DNA of 64,000 nt from Candidatus Onthovicinus excrementipullorum (GTDB lineage Bacteria; Bacillota; Clostridia; Oscillospirales; Acutalibacteraceae), in contig DVHG01000008.1 of NCBI GenBank assembly GCA_018712345.1, positions 124,001-188,000 on the forward strand, given 5' to 3'. The number at the start of each line of letters is the position of its first letter. Position 1 is the first letter of the stretch. The position numbers and the translations under genes were made by a program. Of the stretch, positions 43,635 through 52,176 are shown in pieces. Under the pieces are notes generated by a model, which was not told where the DNA came from, did no database searches, and saw nothing but the letters and a program-made list of their open reading frames with translations.

Positions 43635-44815
43635 ATGATATACAGCTGAAAAAATTGCTGGAAAAGAAAGAAACGCCCCTTTATGTATTTGACTTGGAGG
43701 AACTGCGGTGCCGGATTCAAACATTAAGGCGGGCCCTTCCCAACCACGTCAATCTCTGTTATGCAGTGAAGGCCAACACATTTATTTTAAAAGAAATAAG
43801 TGAACTGGTCGATCGATTTGAAATTTGTTCGCCCGGAGAACTCCATATCTGCCAAAGGCTGTGGCTTCCCCCCGAAAAATTTGTAATTTCCGGGGTTTAT
43901 AAGGAGCCGGCGCTTATGAGTCAGCTCATTGCCCAGGAGGGAAAAATTGGGGCCTATACGGTAGAATCCATGACACAGTTCACGATCCTGCATGAGGCGG
44001 CAGCAGCGGCAAAAAAGAGATTGCGCGTTTTTCTTCGGCTTACCAGCGGAAATCAGTTCGGCCTTGACAAAACAGAGATCGAGGGCATTCTTGCAGAGTA
44101 CCGGGATTCTTCCTGTTTGGATATCCGGGGGATTCAGTATTTTTCGGGTACCCAAAAAGCTTCAATCAAGAGGCTAAAAAGGGAACTTACCTCTGTAGAC
44201 CTTTTTTTGGAAACGCTGCATGGCAAATATGGCTATCAGGCCAAAGAACTGGAACTGGGCCCGGGGTTCCCGGTATCTTATTTCCAGGGGGAACCCTTTG
44301 ACGAGGAATCCTTCCTGTGGCAGTTTTCTCATCTTTTGAACGAAATGAAGTTCCGTGGGGCGATTACCATTGAGCTTGGCCGGAGTATTGCGGCGAGCTG
44401 CGGCAAATATTTTACCAAAATTGTCGATCTGAAGCGCAACCATTCCGAAAATTATGCTATCGTGGACGGAGGAATGCATCAACTGGTGTATTATGGTCAG
44501 TTTATGGCCATGAAGCATCCCTTTGTCAGGCACTGGTCCTCCCATACGGCCGCGGAAGCAAAAGAACAGGAATGGAATATCTGCGGTTCTTTATGTACGG
44601 CAAATGATATTCTCATGAAGAAGGTGCCATTGAAAAATTTGCAAATTGGAGACATTTTGCTATTCGAAAATACAGGCGCCTACTGCATCACGGAAGGGAT
44701 CTCGCTTTTTTTAAGCCGCGATCTTCCAGAAGTTGTGTTGATAAAAGAAAATGGAACCACACTCACGGTGCGGGATCATTTACAGACAGAAATTTTTAAT
44801 ACCCCATTATACTAA
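43631..44815 (+). CDS. Fold-III PLP-dependent decarboxylase (LysA/BtrK-like)
   Basis: A 394-residue alanine-racemase-fold decarboxylase. TPLYVFDLEEL opens the barrel, with the PLP lysine Lys47 in CYAVKANTF. GLDKTEIEGIL and a glycine-rich ELGPGFPVSYF phosphate-binding segment follow, and the second-domain active-site Cys322 is in CGSLCTANDIL, with GAYCITEG near the end. Diaminopimelate decarboxylase is the best known relative, but the setting between a carrier ligase and a carrier protein is that of BtrK, which decarboxylates a carrier-bound glutamate. GTG start overlaps the ligase stop. Confidence 0.88.
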   Translation: MNDIQLKKLLEKKETPLYVFDLEELRCRIQTLRRALPNHVNLCYAVKANTFILKEISELVDRFEICSPGELHICQRLWLPPEKFVISGVYKEPALMSQLIAQEGKIGAYTVESMTQFTILHEAAAAAKKRLRVFLRLTSGNQFGLDKTEIEGILAEYRDSSCLDIRGIQYFSGTQKASIKRLKRELTSVDLFLETLHGKYGYQAKELELGPGFPVSYFQGEPFDEESFLWQFSHLLNEMKFRGAITIELGRSIAASCGKYFTKIVDLKRNHSENYAIVDGGMHQLVYYGQFMAMKHPFVRHWSSHTAAEAKEQEWNICGSLCTANDILMKKVPLKNLQIGDILLFENTGAYCITEGISLFLSRDLPEVVLIKENGTTLTVRDHLQTEIFNTPLY

Positions 44816-44826
44816 AGGAGTAGATC

Positions 44827-45060
44827 ATGATGGAAAGACTCATTGAAATCCTGGAGGAAATCCAGCCGGAAGTGGACTATTTTACCTGCACTGACCTGAT
44901 TGACGGGCATCATTTAGACTCCCTCTCTATAATTTCTCTTGTTGCGGAGCTGGAGGAGGAGTTCGATATCACCATTCCTACGGTGGAAATCATTCCAGAT
45001 AATTTCAATTCCGCAAAAAATCTGTGGGCAATGATCGTGCGCTTGCAGGAGGAAGAGTAA
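44827..45060 (+). CDS. Acyl/peptidyl carrier protein
   Basis: A 77-residue acidic helical carrier. The phosphopantetheine site is Ser32 in HHLDSLSIISL, and the DxTIPTVEIIP segment forms the usual third-helix area. AAAGGAG precedes the ATG. DltC is the closest simple analogue by size and by the neighbouring MBOAT and ligase genes; BtrI is the analogue by the decarboxylase neighbour. A separate phosphopantetheinyl transferase must act on it from elsewhere. Confidence 0.93.
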   Translation: MMERLIEILEEIQPEVDYFTCTDLIDGHHLDSLSIISLVAELEEEFDITIPTVEIIPDNFNSAKNLWAMIVRLQEEE

Positions 45061-45061
45061 A

Positions 45062-46663
45062 ATGTTCTCCCTCTCCTCCTATTTTTCGATCGAATACTTG
45101 GTGATCCTGTTGCCAATATCAGTAGGGCTATATGCCGTTCTGCCGCAAAAACTCCGCCGGATGAGCCTTCTGCTCTCAAGTTATGTGTTTTTTTGGGCGG
45201 TCAGCGGAAAGCTGATCGCGTATTTATTGCTTTCGACGCTCTCTATCCACCATATCGGCATATGGCTGTCCAGCATTCAGGGGGATTGCGACCGCCTGAT
45301 GGAGTCATCTCCCAAAGCAAATCGAAAAGAAATAAAAAACCGATATTTAAAAAGGCAGCGCCTTGTTGTCACTTTCGCAGTAGCTTTACATATTGGGGTT
45401 CTGCTGGTACTAAAGTATACACCATTTTTTACGAGCAATCTCAACACCCTATTTCGTTTACTGAATCTCCCGCTGTCCTTGACGATCCCCTCCTTTGTAC
45501 TGCCAATCGGCATTTCTTTTTATACCATGCAGGCGGTGGCCTACATTTTTGACGTATATCGGAGAAAAATTCCTGCCGATCGCAATCTACTGCGTTTGGC
45601 ACTCTTTATGGGATTTTTCCCGCAAATCATGGAAGGCCCAATCTGCCGCTATTCTGAAACGGCTGAGCAGCTGTGGGCGGCCCCGATGCTGCGCTATCAG
45701 AACCTTACATTTGGCCTGCAAAGGATTCTTTTTGGACTCATGAAAAAGATCGTTATTGCAGACCGGCTGAACCTGCTGATAAAAAATATCTTTACTGGAT
45801 ATGAAAGCTACGATGGCTTTGTCATAGCCGTGGCAGCAGTATGTTATACCATCCAGCTTTACATGGATTTTTCCGGTGCCATGGATCTGGTTATCGGCAG
45901 CGGTCAGATTTTTGGAATGAAGCTGCCGGAAAATTTTCAGCGTCCTTTCTTTTCCAAAACGATATCCGAGTTCTGGAAAAGATGGCATATTACCCTGGGA
46001 GCATGGTTTAAGGACTATATCTTTTATCCGCTTTCCATGTCAAAGCCTTTAAAAAAGCTGACCGCCCGTGCAAGGAAACGGCTGGGCAATCACTTTGGGC
46101 CCCTTCTATCTGGGGCTATCGCGCTGTTTTGTGTCTGGCTCTGCAACGGCCTTTGGCATGGGGCAGGCTGGAAGTATATTTTTTTTGGAATGTACCATTT
46201 TGCATTAATTCTGGCGGGAAGCATAGTTGAACCGCTGGTTGTACAGGTTACAAAAAAACTGCATATTCAAAGAAGCAGCTTGCCTTACCGCTGCATCCAG
46301 ATTGTCCGCACCGCTATTTTGGTATGTATTGGCGAACTTTTTTTCCGTGCCCATGGACTCAGGGCCGGACTTACCATGTTCAAAAGGATTTTTACGCACT
46401 TTTCACTGGACGCTGTTCAGGACCGGTCTATTTTTACCGTTGGGATGGATAAGCACGACTGCCTGATCATATCAATTGCGCTGATTCTTATTTTTATAAT
46501 CAGTGTTTTAAAAGAACGCAATGTTCCAATCCGGGAGCGGATTGCCTCCAAAAATGCAGTGGTTCGATTTGCAGCGTATTACGCACTGATTCTGTCCATT
46601 GTTATTTTTGGCGCTTATGGTACAGGTTACGTTCCAGTTGATCCTATTTACGCAGGATTTTAA
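45062..46663 (+). CDS. MBOAT O-acyltransferase (DltB-like)
   Basis: A 533-residue polytopic membrane protein. MBOAT landmarks: LPIGISFYTMQAVAYIFDVYR, GFFPQIMEGPICRYSE, the segment ISEFWKRWHITLGAWFKDYI with His309, and the catalytic His366 in CNGLWHGAGWKYIFFG. Like DltB or the alginate acetylase AlgI, it would take an acyl group from the carrier on the inner face and pass it outward. It begins one base after the carrier stop. It is longer than DltB (about 400), closer to AlgI/PatA-type sizes. Confidence 0.92.
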   Translation: MFSLSSYFSIEYLVILLPISVGLYAVLPQKLRRMSLLLSSYVFFWAVSGKLIAYLLLSTLSIHHIGIWLSSIQGDCDRLMESSPKANRKEIKNRYLKRQRLVVTFAVALHIGVLLVLKYTPFFTSNLNTLFRLLNLPLSLTIPSFVLPIGISFYTMQAVAYIFDVYRRKIPADRNLLRLALFMGFFPQIMEGPICRYSETAEQLWAAPMLRYQNLTFGLQRILFGLMKKIVIADRLNLLIKNIFTGYESYDGFVIAVAAVCYTIQLYMDFSGAMDLVIGSGQIFGMKLPENFQRPFFSKTISEFWKRWHITLGAWFKDYIFYPLSMSKPLKKLTARARKRLGNHFGPLLSGAIALFCVWLCNGLWHGAGWKYIFFGMYHFALILAGSIVEPLVVQVTKKLHIQRSSLPYRCIQIVRTAILVCIGELFFRAHGLRAGLTMFKRIFTHFSLDAVQDRSIFTVGMDKHDCLIISIALILIFIISVLKERNVPIRERIASKNAVVRFAAYYALILSIVIFGAYGTGYVPVDPIYAGF

Positions 46664-46674
46664 GGAGTCAAATT

Positions 46675-47640
46675 ATGATCTATGTAAAAAGAATGCTGTC
46701 TTTTGTGATGTTCTCTGTAGTCCTCGCCGCTCTTCTTCTGGCAGCCTCTCTTGTATTTTATCCAAAAAATAATATGTCCGAATTTGGCATGGAAGAAGCC
46801 CAGGCAAACGGTATCCTTGGAGAAAAGCAAAACACCATTGACGTCCTTGTGTTAGGGGACAGCGAGTCATACTGCTCAATCACCCCTATGCAGATCTGGG
46901 AAGAAACCGGATATACCGCCTATGTGTGTGGTACCAGCGCCCAGCCGCTCAATTACAGCCTGGTTATGCTACATCGCGCTTTTGAAAAACAAAAACCTAA
47001 AATTGTAATTTTGGAAACAAACGCGATTTACAGAAAAATTTCATCGGGTCAGGCGTTAAAAAACAAACTTACCAACTACTTTTCCATATTTCAATATCAC
47101 AATCGATGGAAATCGCTCGGCTGGCACGATTTTTTTGGAAAAATAGAATTCACATGGACAGATGACTATAAAGGTTATAAGTACAATACCACGGTCTCCC
47201 CAAGTATAAATACAGATTATATGAAACAAACAGAAACGATTGCGACGATTCCGACCTTGAATGTCCAGTATGTTCATAAAATTAAAAAGTATTGCGATGA
47301 CAATGGAAGCCAGCTGGTCTTATTGAGCACACCGAGCACCGTAAACTGGAATTACGCGCGTCATAATGGCATTCAGAATTTGGCCAGTGAGATCGGATGC
47401 AGCTATATTGACCTGAATTTAATGAATGATCAGATACAAATTGATTGGAGCATGGATACACGCGATAAGGGGGATCATTTAAACTACTCTGGTGCCGTAA
47501 AAGTAACCCATTTTATTTCAGAATATCTTAAAGAGACGGGATTGCTGACAGATCACCGGGTAGATCCTGAATATGCAAAATGGAATGATTCCTTCAAGAA
47601 ATATGAGTTCGTTGTTGGCAAGGTTCGTGCGAAAAAATAA
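46675..47640 (+). CDS. Membrane-anchored SGNH-like acyltransferase (DltD-like role)
   Basis: A 321-residue protein with one N-terminal membrane helix (about 8-28) and an outside domain. The nucleophile block is VLVLGDSESYCS with Ser63, and the terminal catalytic pair is Asp267-His268 in DKGDHLNYSGA. KIVILETNAIYR is in the expected middle position. This is the SGNH/DUF1574-like fold used by DltD, AlgJ and PatB partners of MBOAT proteins to put the acyl group on the outer polymer. It follows the MBOAT gene by 11 nt with AAGGAG and ends the operon. Confidence 0.85.
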   Translation: MIYVKRMLSFVMFSVVLAALLLAASLVFYPKNNMSEFGMEEAQANGILGEKQNTIDVLVLGDSESYCSITPMQIWEETGYTAYVCGTSAQPLNYSLVMLHRAFEKQKPKIVILETNAIYRKISSGQALKNKLTNYFSIFQYHNRWKSLGWHDFFGKIEFTWTDDYKGYKYNTTVSPSINTDYMKQTETIATIPTLNVQYVHKIKKYCDDNGSQLVLLSTPSTVNWNYARHNGIQNLASEIGCSYIDLNLMNDQIQIDWSMDTRDKGDHLNYSGAVKVTHFISEYLKETGLLTDHRVDPEYAKWNDSFKKYEFVVGKVRAKK

Positions 47641-47943
47641 AGTGGGATCAATGCCATAGTTCAAAATGGGGGCCACGATCCACACTTTTGACGAGTATGA
47701 TCCGGAACGGCCCGACATTGCCCCGGATGCGGATTTTGAAAAAACTATTTTTTACCCGGGAGGAGGAATATTGGATATTAAAAGGTGGGACGAAAGGCTT
47801 CCTGCTGCATCAAAAAATCAACAGTCTCCGCATATACCTTTAAAAATATAGACGGCACAGTGTAGCTTTTTGTTGAATGGAAAATGGACAACTACATATA
47901 CGGCGGAATGAGGCCGAATTATTACATATTTATAAGAGCATAG
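47641..47943 (+). pseudogene. Decayed fragment of a C-terminal domain seen in BlaR1-like and related Firmicutes proteins
   Basis: Pieces of one domain appear in order but in different frames. FDEYDPERPDIAPDADFEK and TIFYPGGG are in frame with 47666. TKGFLLHQ follows in another frame around 47780. SAYTFKNIDGTV is then followed by an in-frame TAG and LFVEWKMDNYIYGGMRPNYY to about 47943. I recall the pattern (DEFDP...LFxEWKSGDYxYxGMKPxYYV) from a domain at the end of regulatory and secreted Firmicutes proteins; its name is uncertain. Two frameshifts and a stop make it non-functional. No start or N-terminal part is present, so it is a relic of a longer gene. Confidence 0.6.
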
Positions 47944-48061
47944 AGGATGCAGGCTCACCGCCCTTTTAACAAGACCTCACCGCGAAATGAGATCTTTTAT
48001 GATTCAGAGCCTTGTGCAGAGAATTGCTCCGCTCCTGTTTTCTCCACTAAGGCTTGGTCTT

Positions 48062-48104
48062 GAAAAAAGGCTGGGCTGCAAAGGAATCCCTGCGCGTCCA
48101 GCCT
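48062..48104 (-). terminator. Terminator of the second two-component system cluster
   Basis: On the minus strand AGGCTGG (48104-48098) pairs with CCAGCCT (48074-48068), followed by TTTTTTC. Confidence 0.75.
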
Positions 48105-48110
48105 GTTCGG

Positions 48111-48491
48111 CTATTCCGGTTTTGATAATTCATCGGTTAGCTTTAAAATCTGCGGGGCCAGCTTTTTTCGCTCTTTTTTGGTAATGCGGGCGTATAGCGG
48201 ATATGCTGCGGCTATGCCCACGATCCCCACGATGCCGATCAGGATTCCAGGGATAAACCACTGCTGCGCCCAAATCATTGTACAGCACATCCCCACGCCC
48301 AAAAGCAAACAGCCAACGACTCCCACCATAATGGAGATAATCGTGCCTTTTTTTGTGGTGCCCCGGTCCAGCCGCCGCAGCCGTTCCATTTTATCCTCCT
48401 CTTCTGGCAGATATTTTTTCCGGATGTTCTGAATTTCCTCCTGCCGTTTTGCCGAGTAGGTATATTGAAAAACTTCTTTTTTATTTTCCAT
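48111..48491 (-). CDS. Small two-helix membrane protein with GVGMC motif
   Basis: A 126-residue protein: a charged, coiled N-terminal half with EEEDKMERLRRLDRG, then two membrane helices around LLLGVGMCCTMIW and IPGILIGIVGIVGIAAA, and a basic C-terminal tail. The helix pair is the same module that occurs twice in the product of 51750-52118. Function unknown; it lies 73 nt after the 48565-49458 gene in the same direction and probably belongs to the same regulon. Confidence 0.8.
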   Translation of the reverse strand: MENKKEVFQYTYSAKRQEEIQNIRKKYLPEEEDKMERLRRLDRGTTKKGTIISIMVGVVGCLLLGVGMCCTMIWAQQWFIPGILIGIVGIVGIAAAYPLYARITKKERKKLAPQILKLTDELSKPE

Positions 48492-48564
48492 AATAAAACT
48501 CCGCCTTTCTGTTCAATCCGATATCTATGATGATAATGGACGATTGCTATTTTTAAAAATGAAC

Positions 48565-49458
48565 TTATATTTCCGGATTGTTATTCTTCAGCCTGTTGAT
48601 CTGTCTCGTACTACGGACCACCATATAAGCGCCCATCCCTACCACAATGGCACAGACAATTCCGCCGGTAGTGCCCAACATGGTCTGGCGGAAGAGCGGC
48701 GCGGTGCTTCCGTTGTCAAATTGAATCAGCATAGCGGTTTCCAGCGACAGCATGGAGACCAAGGCCGCCGCCAGATTGACGGTTTTTGCCGCAGATATCA
48801 CCGGACTGTTAAATTTGCAGTACCTTACGACATTGATCACTGCCATAATCGTGATATAAAACGTGTACAGTGCCATAGCATAAATCAGGGAGCCCGCATA
48901 CTCAAACCCTCTGTTTTCATGAAGCACCAGAATTACCACACCGGCCAGTGCCATATTCATCATGATTAAAATCGCCCCGCACAGCCGGCAGCGTTTAAAT
49001 TCAGCTGTTTTATCCGCACCAAAGCCGCTTTTGTGGGCAAACCGCACCAGCAAAAAGCGCATGACTGATAAAAAAATATAGTAGGCCGCCAATGTCCCAA
49101 ACCATACGGAGTGGTAATAGATACCGGAGAATCCGTTTACTCCTGCGTACAGCAGGTTGATCGCCAGGGAAAGATAAAGGGATATGCGCAGCTTGAACGG
49201 GAGATCCTCCAAATAGCGGCGCGTATACGGATTCTGGCGAAGCCACTGCTTTCCTTTCCGTATAACGGGAACGAAATTGGCGCAGACAATGGTCAGGGAA
49301 TACGCAGAGACTACATAGGACACATACGCCACAGGGCTGTTTTCCCCGGCAATGAGGAACGCATAGGCCAGCAGTCCGGCCCCAATCGGTATACTCAAAA
49401 TCACAACTGTCGTTCCTGGGAACAGGAGCCGGTACAGGATTTTTTTAAACTTCTCCAT
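48565..49458 (-). CDS. Multi-spanning membrane protein of unknown function
   Basis: A 297-residue protein with about eight hydrophobic helices, and no motif I recognise. Short loops contain CRLCGAIL and a basic QWLRQNPYTRRYLEDLPFK loop. Its ATG overlaps the kinase stop by 14 nt, so it is translated with the two-component system. It could be the sensor partner of the kinase, which has almost no outside domain of its own, or its effector (inference). Confidence 0.8.
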   Translation of the reverse strand: MEKFKKILYRLLFPGTTVVILSIPIGAGLLAYAFLIAGENSPVAYVSYVVSAYSLTIVCANFVPVIRKGKQWLRQNPYTRRYLEDLPFKLRISLYLSLAINLLYAGVNGFSGIYYHSVWFGTLAAYYIFLSVMRFLLVRFAHKSGFGADKTAEFKRCRLCGAILIMMNMALAGVVILVLHENRGFEYAGSLIYAMALYTFYITIMAVINVVRYCKFNSPVISAAKTVNLAAALVSMLSLETAMLIQFDNGSTAPLFRQTMLGTTGGIVCAIVVGMGAYMVVRSTRQINRLKNNNPEI

Positions 49459-50542
49459 CTCTTTTTCTCCTGATCTTCACTGTGAACGTGCTGCCCTTCC
49501 CCACCTCGCTGCTGACGGAGATATCCCCGCCTACAATGTCGATCACACGCTTGACCAGCGCCAGACCGAGGCCATTGCCCTGCGCCGCATGAGAGGTATC
49601 CCCCTGATAAAACTTTTCAAAAATATGCGCGCCCACCTCCGGCGGGATTCCGCAGCCGGTGTCTGTTACCTGCACAACAGCGAATTCCCCCTCCGTTTTC
49701 AAAGAAAGAGTCACTTTTCCGTGTGGCTGCGTAAACTTGACAGCATTGGAAAACAGGTTGTTCCAGACCAGTGAAAGCAGCTCCGCATCGGCATCCACCT
49801 GCACGTCATCTTCCACGTCCGTTTCAATTTCCAAATCTTTCTCTTCCCAGGCGTTTTCAAAGGCGAGCAGGCATTCGCACAGCTGTTCCCCCAAATCGTA
49901 TGGCTCCACCTTCGGATAAATCTGCTGATTTTCCAGTTTGTTCAGCTTCAGGATATTGGTAATCAGATCGGCCAGCCGCCGCGAAGCATTTGTGATGCAC
50001 TTGGCGTATTCCAGCCGTTTTTCCTCCGGCAAATCCGGCTGCTGGAGCATGGTGCCGTAATTCTGAATGACCGCCAGCGGCGTTTTCAACTCGTGAGACA
50101 CATTGGCGATGAAATCTGTCCGCAACGTCTCCGTCCCGGAAAGCTCCTGTGCCATTTGGTTGAAGTAATCCGCAATTACATCAAACCCGCTCATACTTCC
50201 CAGGCCATGCAGCGGAGGGATCCGCACCGAAAAATCCCCTTTTGTGATCTGATCTGCCGCCTTCACAATTTTCCGCACCGGACGATCTACCATGAATCTC
50301 CGCCGGATACCGTCAACCACAGTACACAGCAGGCTCAGCAGAATTACATTCAGAAAGGTCACCTTGGCAGCCTTTTCCACATAGTCGTGAGACAGAACCA
50401 GCCCTGTTGTGCGTGACATCATATTGAGGAACAGTACCATGCAGCAGGTGATAACAAAAGCCATCAGGAGAAAAAAGCTGAAATACCGCCGCAGGGCAAA
50501 CAGCCACCGAACACTTCTTTTGTGTTTTCCCTTCCCGTTCAT
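49445..50542 (-). CDS. Sensor histidine kinase with minimal outside loop
   Basis: A 365-residue kinase. TM1 is about 17-37 and TM2 about 55-78 with only about 20 residues between; HAMP follows with RPVRKIVKAADQITKGDFSV. HisKA has His150 in FIANVSHELKTPLAVIQNY; the ATPase domain has LVWNNLFSNAVKFT, DTGCGIP and GNGLGLALVKR. The short loop suggests intramembrane sensing or a membrane partner, perhaps the protein encoded just downstream. ATG overlaps the regulator stop by ATGA. Confidence 0.93.
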   Translation of the reverse strand: MNGKGKHKRSVRWLFALRRYFSFFLLMAFVITCCMVLFLNMMSRTTGLVLSHDYVEKAAKVTFLNVILLSLLCTVVDGIRRRFMVDRPVRKIVKAADQITKGDFSVRIPPLHGLGSMSGFDVIADYFNQMAQELSGTETLRTDFIANVSHELKTPLAVIQNYGTMLQQPDLPEEKRLEYAKCITNASRRLADLITNILKLNKLENQQIYPKVEPYDLGEQLCECLLAFENAWEEKDLEIETDVEDDVQVDADAELLSLVWNNLFSNAVKFTQPHGKVTLSLKTEGEFAVVQVTDTGCGIPPEVGAHIFEKFYQGDTSHAAQGNGLGLALVKRVIDIVGGDISVSSEVGKGSTFTVKIRRKRDGEV

Positions 50543-51213
50543 TTCAATACCGCCTTATAGCCCAGTCCATGGACTGTCACAATCTCAAAGTCGTCACAGC
50601 CGGAAAACTTATCCCGCAGCTTTGTCATGTACACATCCACCGTCCGGGGGCCGGAGGTAGAGGCGCTATCCCAAAATTCATCCATAAGCTGTGAGCGCGT
50701 AAAGGTCTTTTTCGGATAGGACAGCAGCTTGTAGATCAGGTTAAACTCTCGAACCGTCAGCGGGATTTCCTCATCATTTAAATAGGCGGTATGCTCCTCC
50801 GCATCCAGCGTCAGGCTGCCCACATTCAGCTTTTTGCTGGTGGCGATTTTGGCCCGCCGCAGCAGGGCCTCAATTCGTAAGAGAAGCTCGTCCAGATCAA
50901 TGGGTTTGACCATGTAATCGTCAATTCCCGCCCTAAATCCGCGCTGTTTGGACGCAAAATCATCCCTCGCGGTCATAAACAGGATGGGAATCTCCCGGTT
51001 CAATTCCCGGATCGTTTTGGCAAACTCAAAACCATCCACCCCCGGCATCATGATATCGGAAAGAATCAGATCAAAGAGGGTGCCGCCGTACATGGTGTCA
51101 AAGGCTTCATTGGCATTTAAACAGCCCACTGCCTCATAGCCGTTTTGGTTCAGATAGGCGCACACGGTCTTATTCAGCTCCCGATCGTCTTCTACTACTA
51201 ATATTTTAAACAT
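50539..51213 (-). CDS. OmpR-family response regulator
   Basis: A 224-residue regulator. Receiver: FKILVVEDDRELNKTV, phospho-Asp in LILSDIMMPGVDG, ILFMTARDD and the Lys in YMVKPIDLDELL. Effector winged helix: LTVREFNLIYKLLSYPKKTFTRSQL and the ending IVTVHGLGYKAVLK. I start at ATG 51213 (MFKILVV), with GGGCGGGA upstream; the longer frame adds a tail unlike the family. Direct repeats at 52177-52211 before the small membrane genes may be its binding site. Confidence 0.94.
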   Translation of the reverse strand: MFKILVVEDDRELNKTVCAYLNQNGYEAVGCLNANEAFDTMYGGTLFDLILSDIMMPGVDGFEFAKTIRELNREIPILFMTARDDFASKQRGFRAGIDDYMVKPIDLDELLLRIEALLRRAKIATSKKLNVGSLTLDAEEHTAYLNDEEIPLTVREFNLIYKLLSYPKKTFTRSQLMDEFWDSASTSGPRTVDVYMTKLRDKFSGCDDFEIVTVHGLGYKAVLK

Positions 51214-51304
51214 GAATCCCGCCCCCCACGCTTGTTTTATGATAGTATAACATGGAGTTGTTAAAGTTTTGTTTGTATTTAGGCTCTCTGCAGAAAAACA
51301 CACA

Positions 51305-51343
51305 AAATTCCGGACCCGAGCGCAGGGGGAACGCTCAGGCCCG
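51305..51343 (-). terminator. Terminator after the small alanine-rich gene
   Basis: On the minus strand a GGGCCTGAGCG arm pairs with CGCTCGGGTCC (51311-51343, two G-T pairs), followed by AATTTTGTGTGTTTTTC. Confidence 0.65.
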
Positions 51344-51369
51344 AAGGGATGTGCTTTTATGTTGGGAAT

Positions 51370-51627
51370 TTACGCCTCGCCGCCGCCCCTTACTGCGTCA
51401 ATGCGCGCCTGTGCCTGAGCGGTTCTTTCTTTTGCAAGGGCAATCGCTTCTTCCCGTTTTGCCTGTTCCGCAGCCTTGTGTGCTGCCAGGGAATTCCGGG
51501 ATTTTGTCTCTGCAAATTTCGCTTTGGACTCAGCCCTTGCCGCCTCAAAATTGGATTTGTCCACTTCATGCTGCGCCTTTGCACTCTCTTTCATATCCTC
51601 AAATGCATTTTTAAAAAAATTTGCCAT
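51370..51627 (-). CDS. Small alanine- and charge-rich coiled-coil protein
   Basis: An 85-residue soluble protein starting MANFFKNAFEDMKESAKAQH and continuing with Ala, Lys and Glu heptad-like patterns (FAETKSRNSLAAHKAAEQAK), ending GGGEA. Likely a long helix or coiled coil. The start at ATG 51627 has GGGAG 9 nt upstream. It is the last gene of a three-gene group with a 27-residue membrane peptide and the duplicated GMCM protein. No family recognised. Confidence 0.75.
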   Translation of the reverse strand: MANFFKNAFEDMKESAKAQHEVDKSNFEAARAESKAKFAETKSRNSLAAHKAAEQAKREEAIALAKERTAQAQARIDAVRGGGEA

Positions 51628-51652
51628 TGTAACTTTCTCCCAGCTCATTGAT

Positions 51653-51736
51653 TCAAGATGATTTTCTGCGCTTGCAAATAAGAATTATTACTGCCGTCAC
51701 AATTCCGACCGCTGCCGGTACAATAAATTTTGCCAT
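51653..51736 (-). CDS. 27-residue single-helix membrane peptide
   Basis: MAKFIVPAAVGIVTAVIILI followed by CKRRKSS: one hydrophobic helix with a basic cytoplasmic end. AAAGGAGG lies 7 nt before the ATG, the strongest ribosome site in this cluster, which argues it is translated. It sits 13 nt after the GMCM protein gene and 25 nt before the alanine-rich gene. Size and shape resemble small membrane regulators; the function is unknown. Confidence 0.6.
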   Translation of the reverse strand: MAKFIVPAAVGIVTAVIILICKRRKSS

Positions 51737-51749
51737 ATCTTCCCCTCCT

Positions 51750-52118
51750 TTACTTCAAGCCTTTAATAACAGGAATCAGGCAAAGCAGAAGCACAATGCC
51801 CACAATGCCGACGATGATCCCGGGTACCAGCATATTCCATACCATCACCATGCACATTCCAACGCCGAGAATGATAGCGCCTGCCACACCCAGCAGGGTA
51901 GTTCCGATGGCTTTTCCGTTAAAGACAATGGCCGGTTTTCCGTCCATTTTCCGGCGGACGAGAAGCATGACCAGCAGAATCACGGCGCCAACCACACCGA
52001 TGACGATTCCCGGTGTCATGGCGCCCCATTGCGGAATCAGAGCCATGCACATACCCAAGGCAAACAGAATTCCGCCAACAGTCCCCAGAATCATGGATAC
52101 AAAATCTTTCTTTTTCAT
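51750..52118 (-). CDS. Membrane protein with a duplicated two-helix GMCM module
   Basis: A 122-residue protein with four helices. The first half contains ILFALGMCMALIPQ and MTPGIVIGVVGAVILL; the second repeats it as IILGVGMCMVMVWN and LVPGIIVGIVGIVLLL. The product of 48111-48491 has one copy of the same unit. Internal duplication is clear by eye. The cysteine-methionine GMCM element might bind metal or only line a helix contact (inference). First gene of a three-gene group; two 13-bp direct repeats lie upstream. Confidence 0.8.
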   Translation of the reverse strand: MKKKDFVSMILGTVGGILFALGMCMALIPQWGAMTPGIVIGVVGAVILLVMLLVRRKMDGKPAIVFNGKAIGTTLLGVAGAIILGVGMCMVMVWNMLVPGIIVGIVGIVLLLCLIPVIKGLK

Positions 52119-52176
52119 ATTGAACAGCTCCTCACTTTTTGTGGTTCCCCACTTGATGTCTACAGTTTACCGCCGC

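Noticed and set aside
47641-47860. 61-codon frame (47666-47851) as a functional small gene
   Set aside because: The flanking frames continue the same domain after frameshifts and an internal stop, so it is treated as part of a pseudogene.
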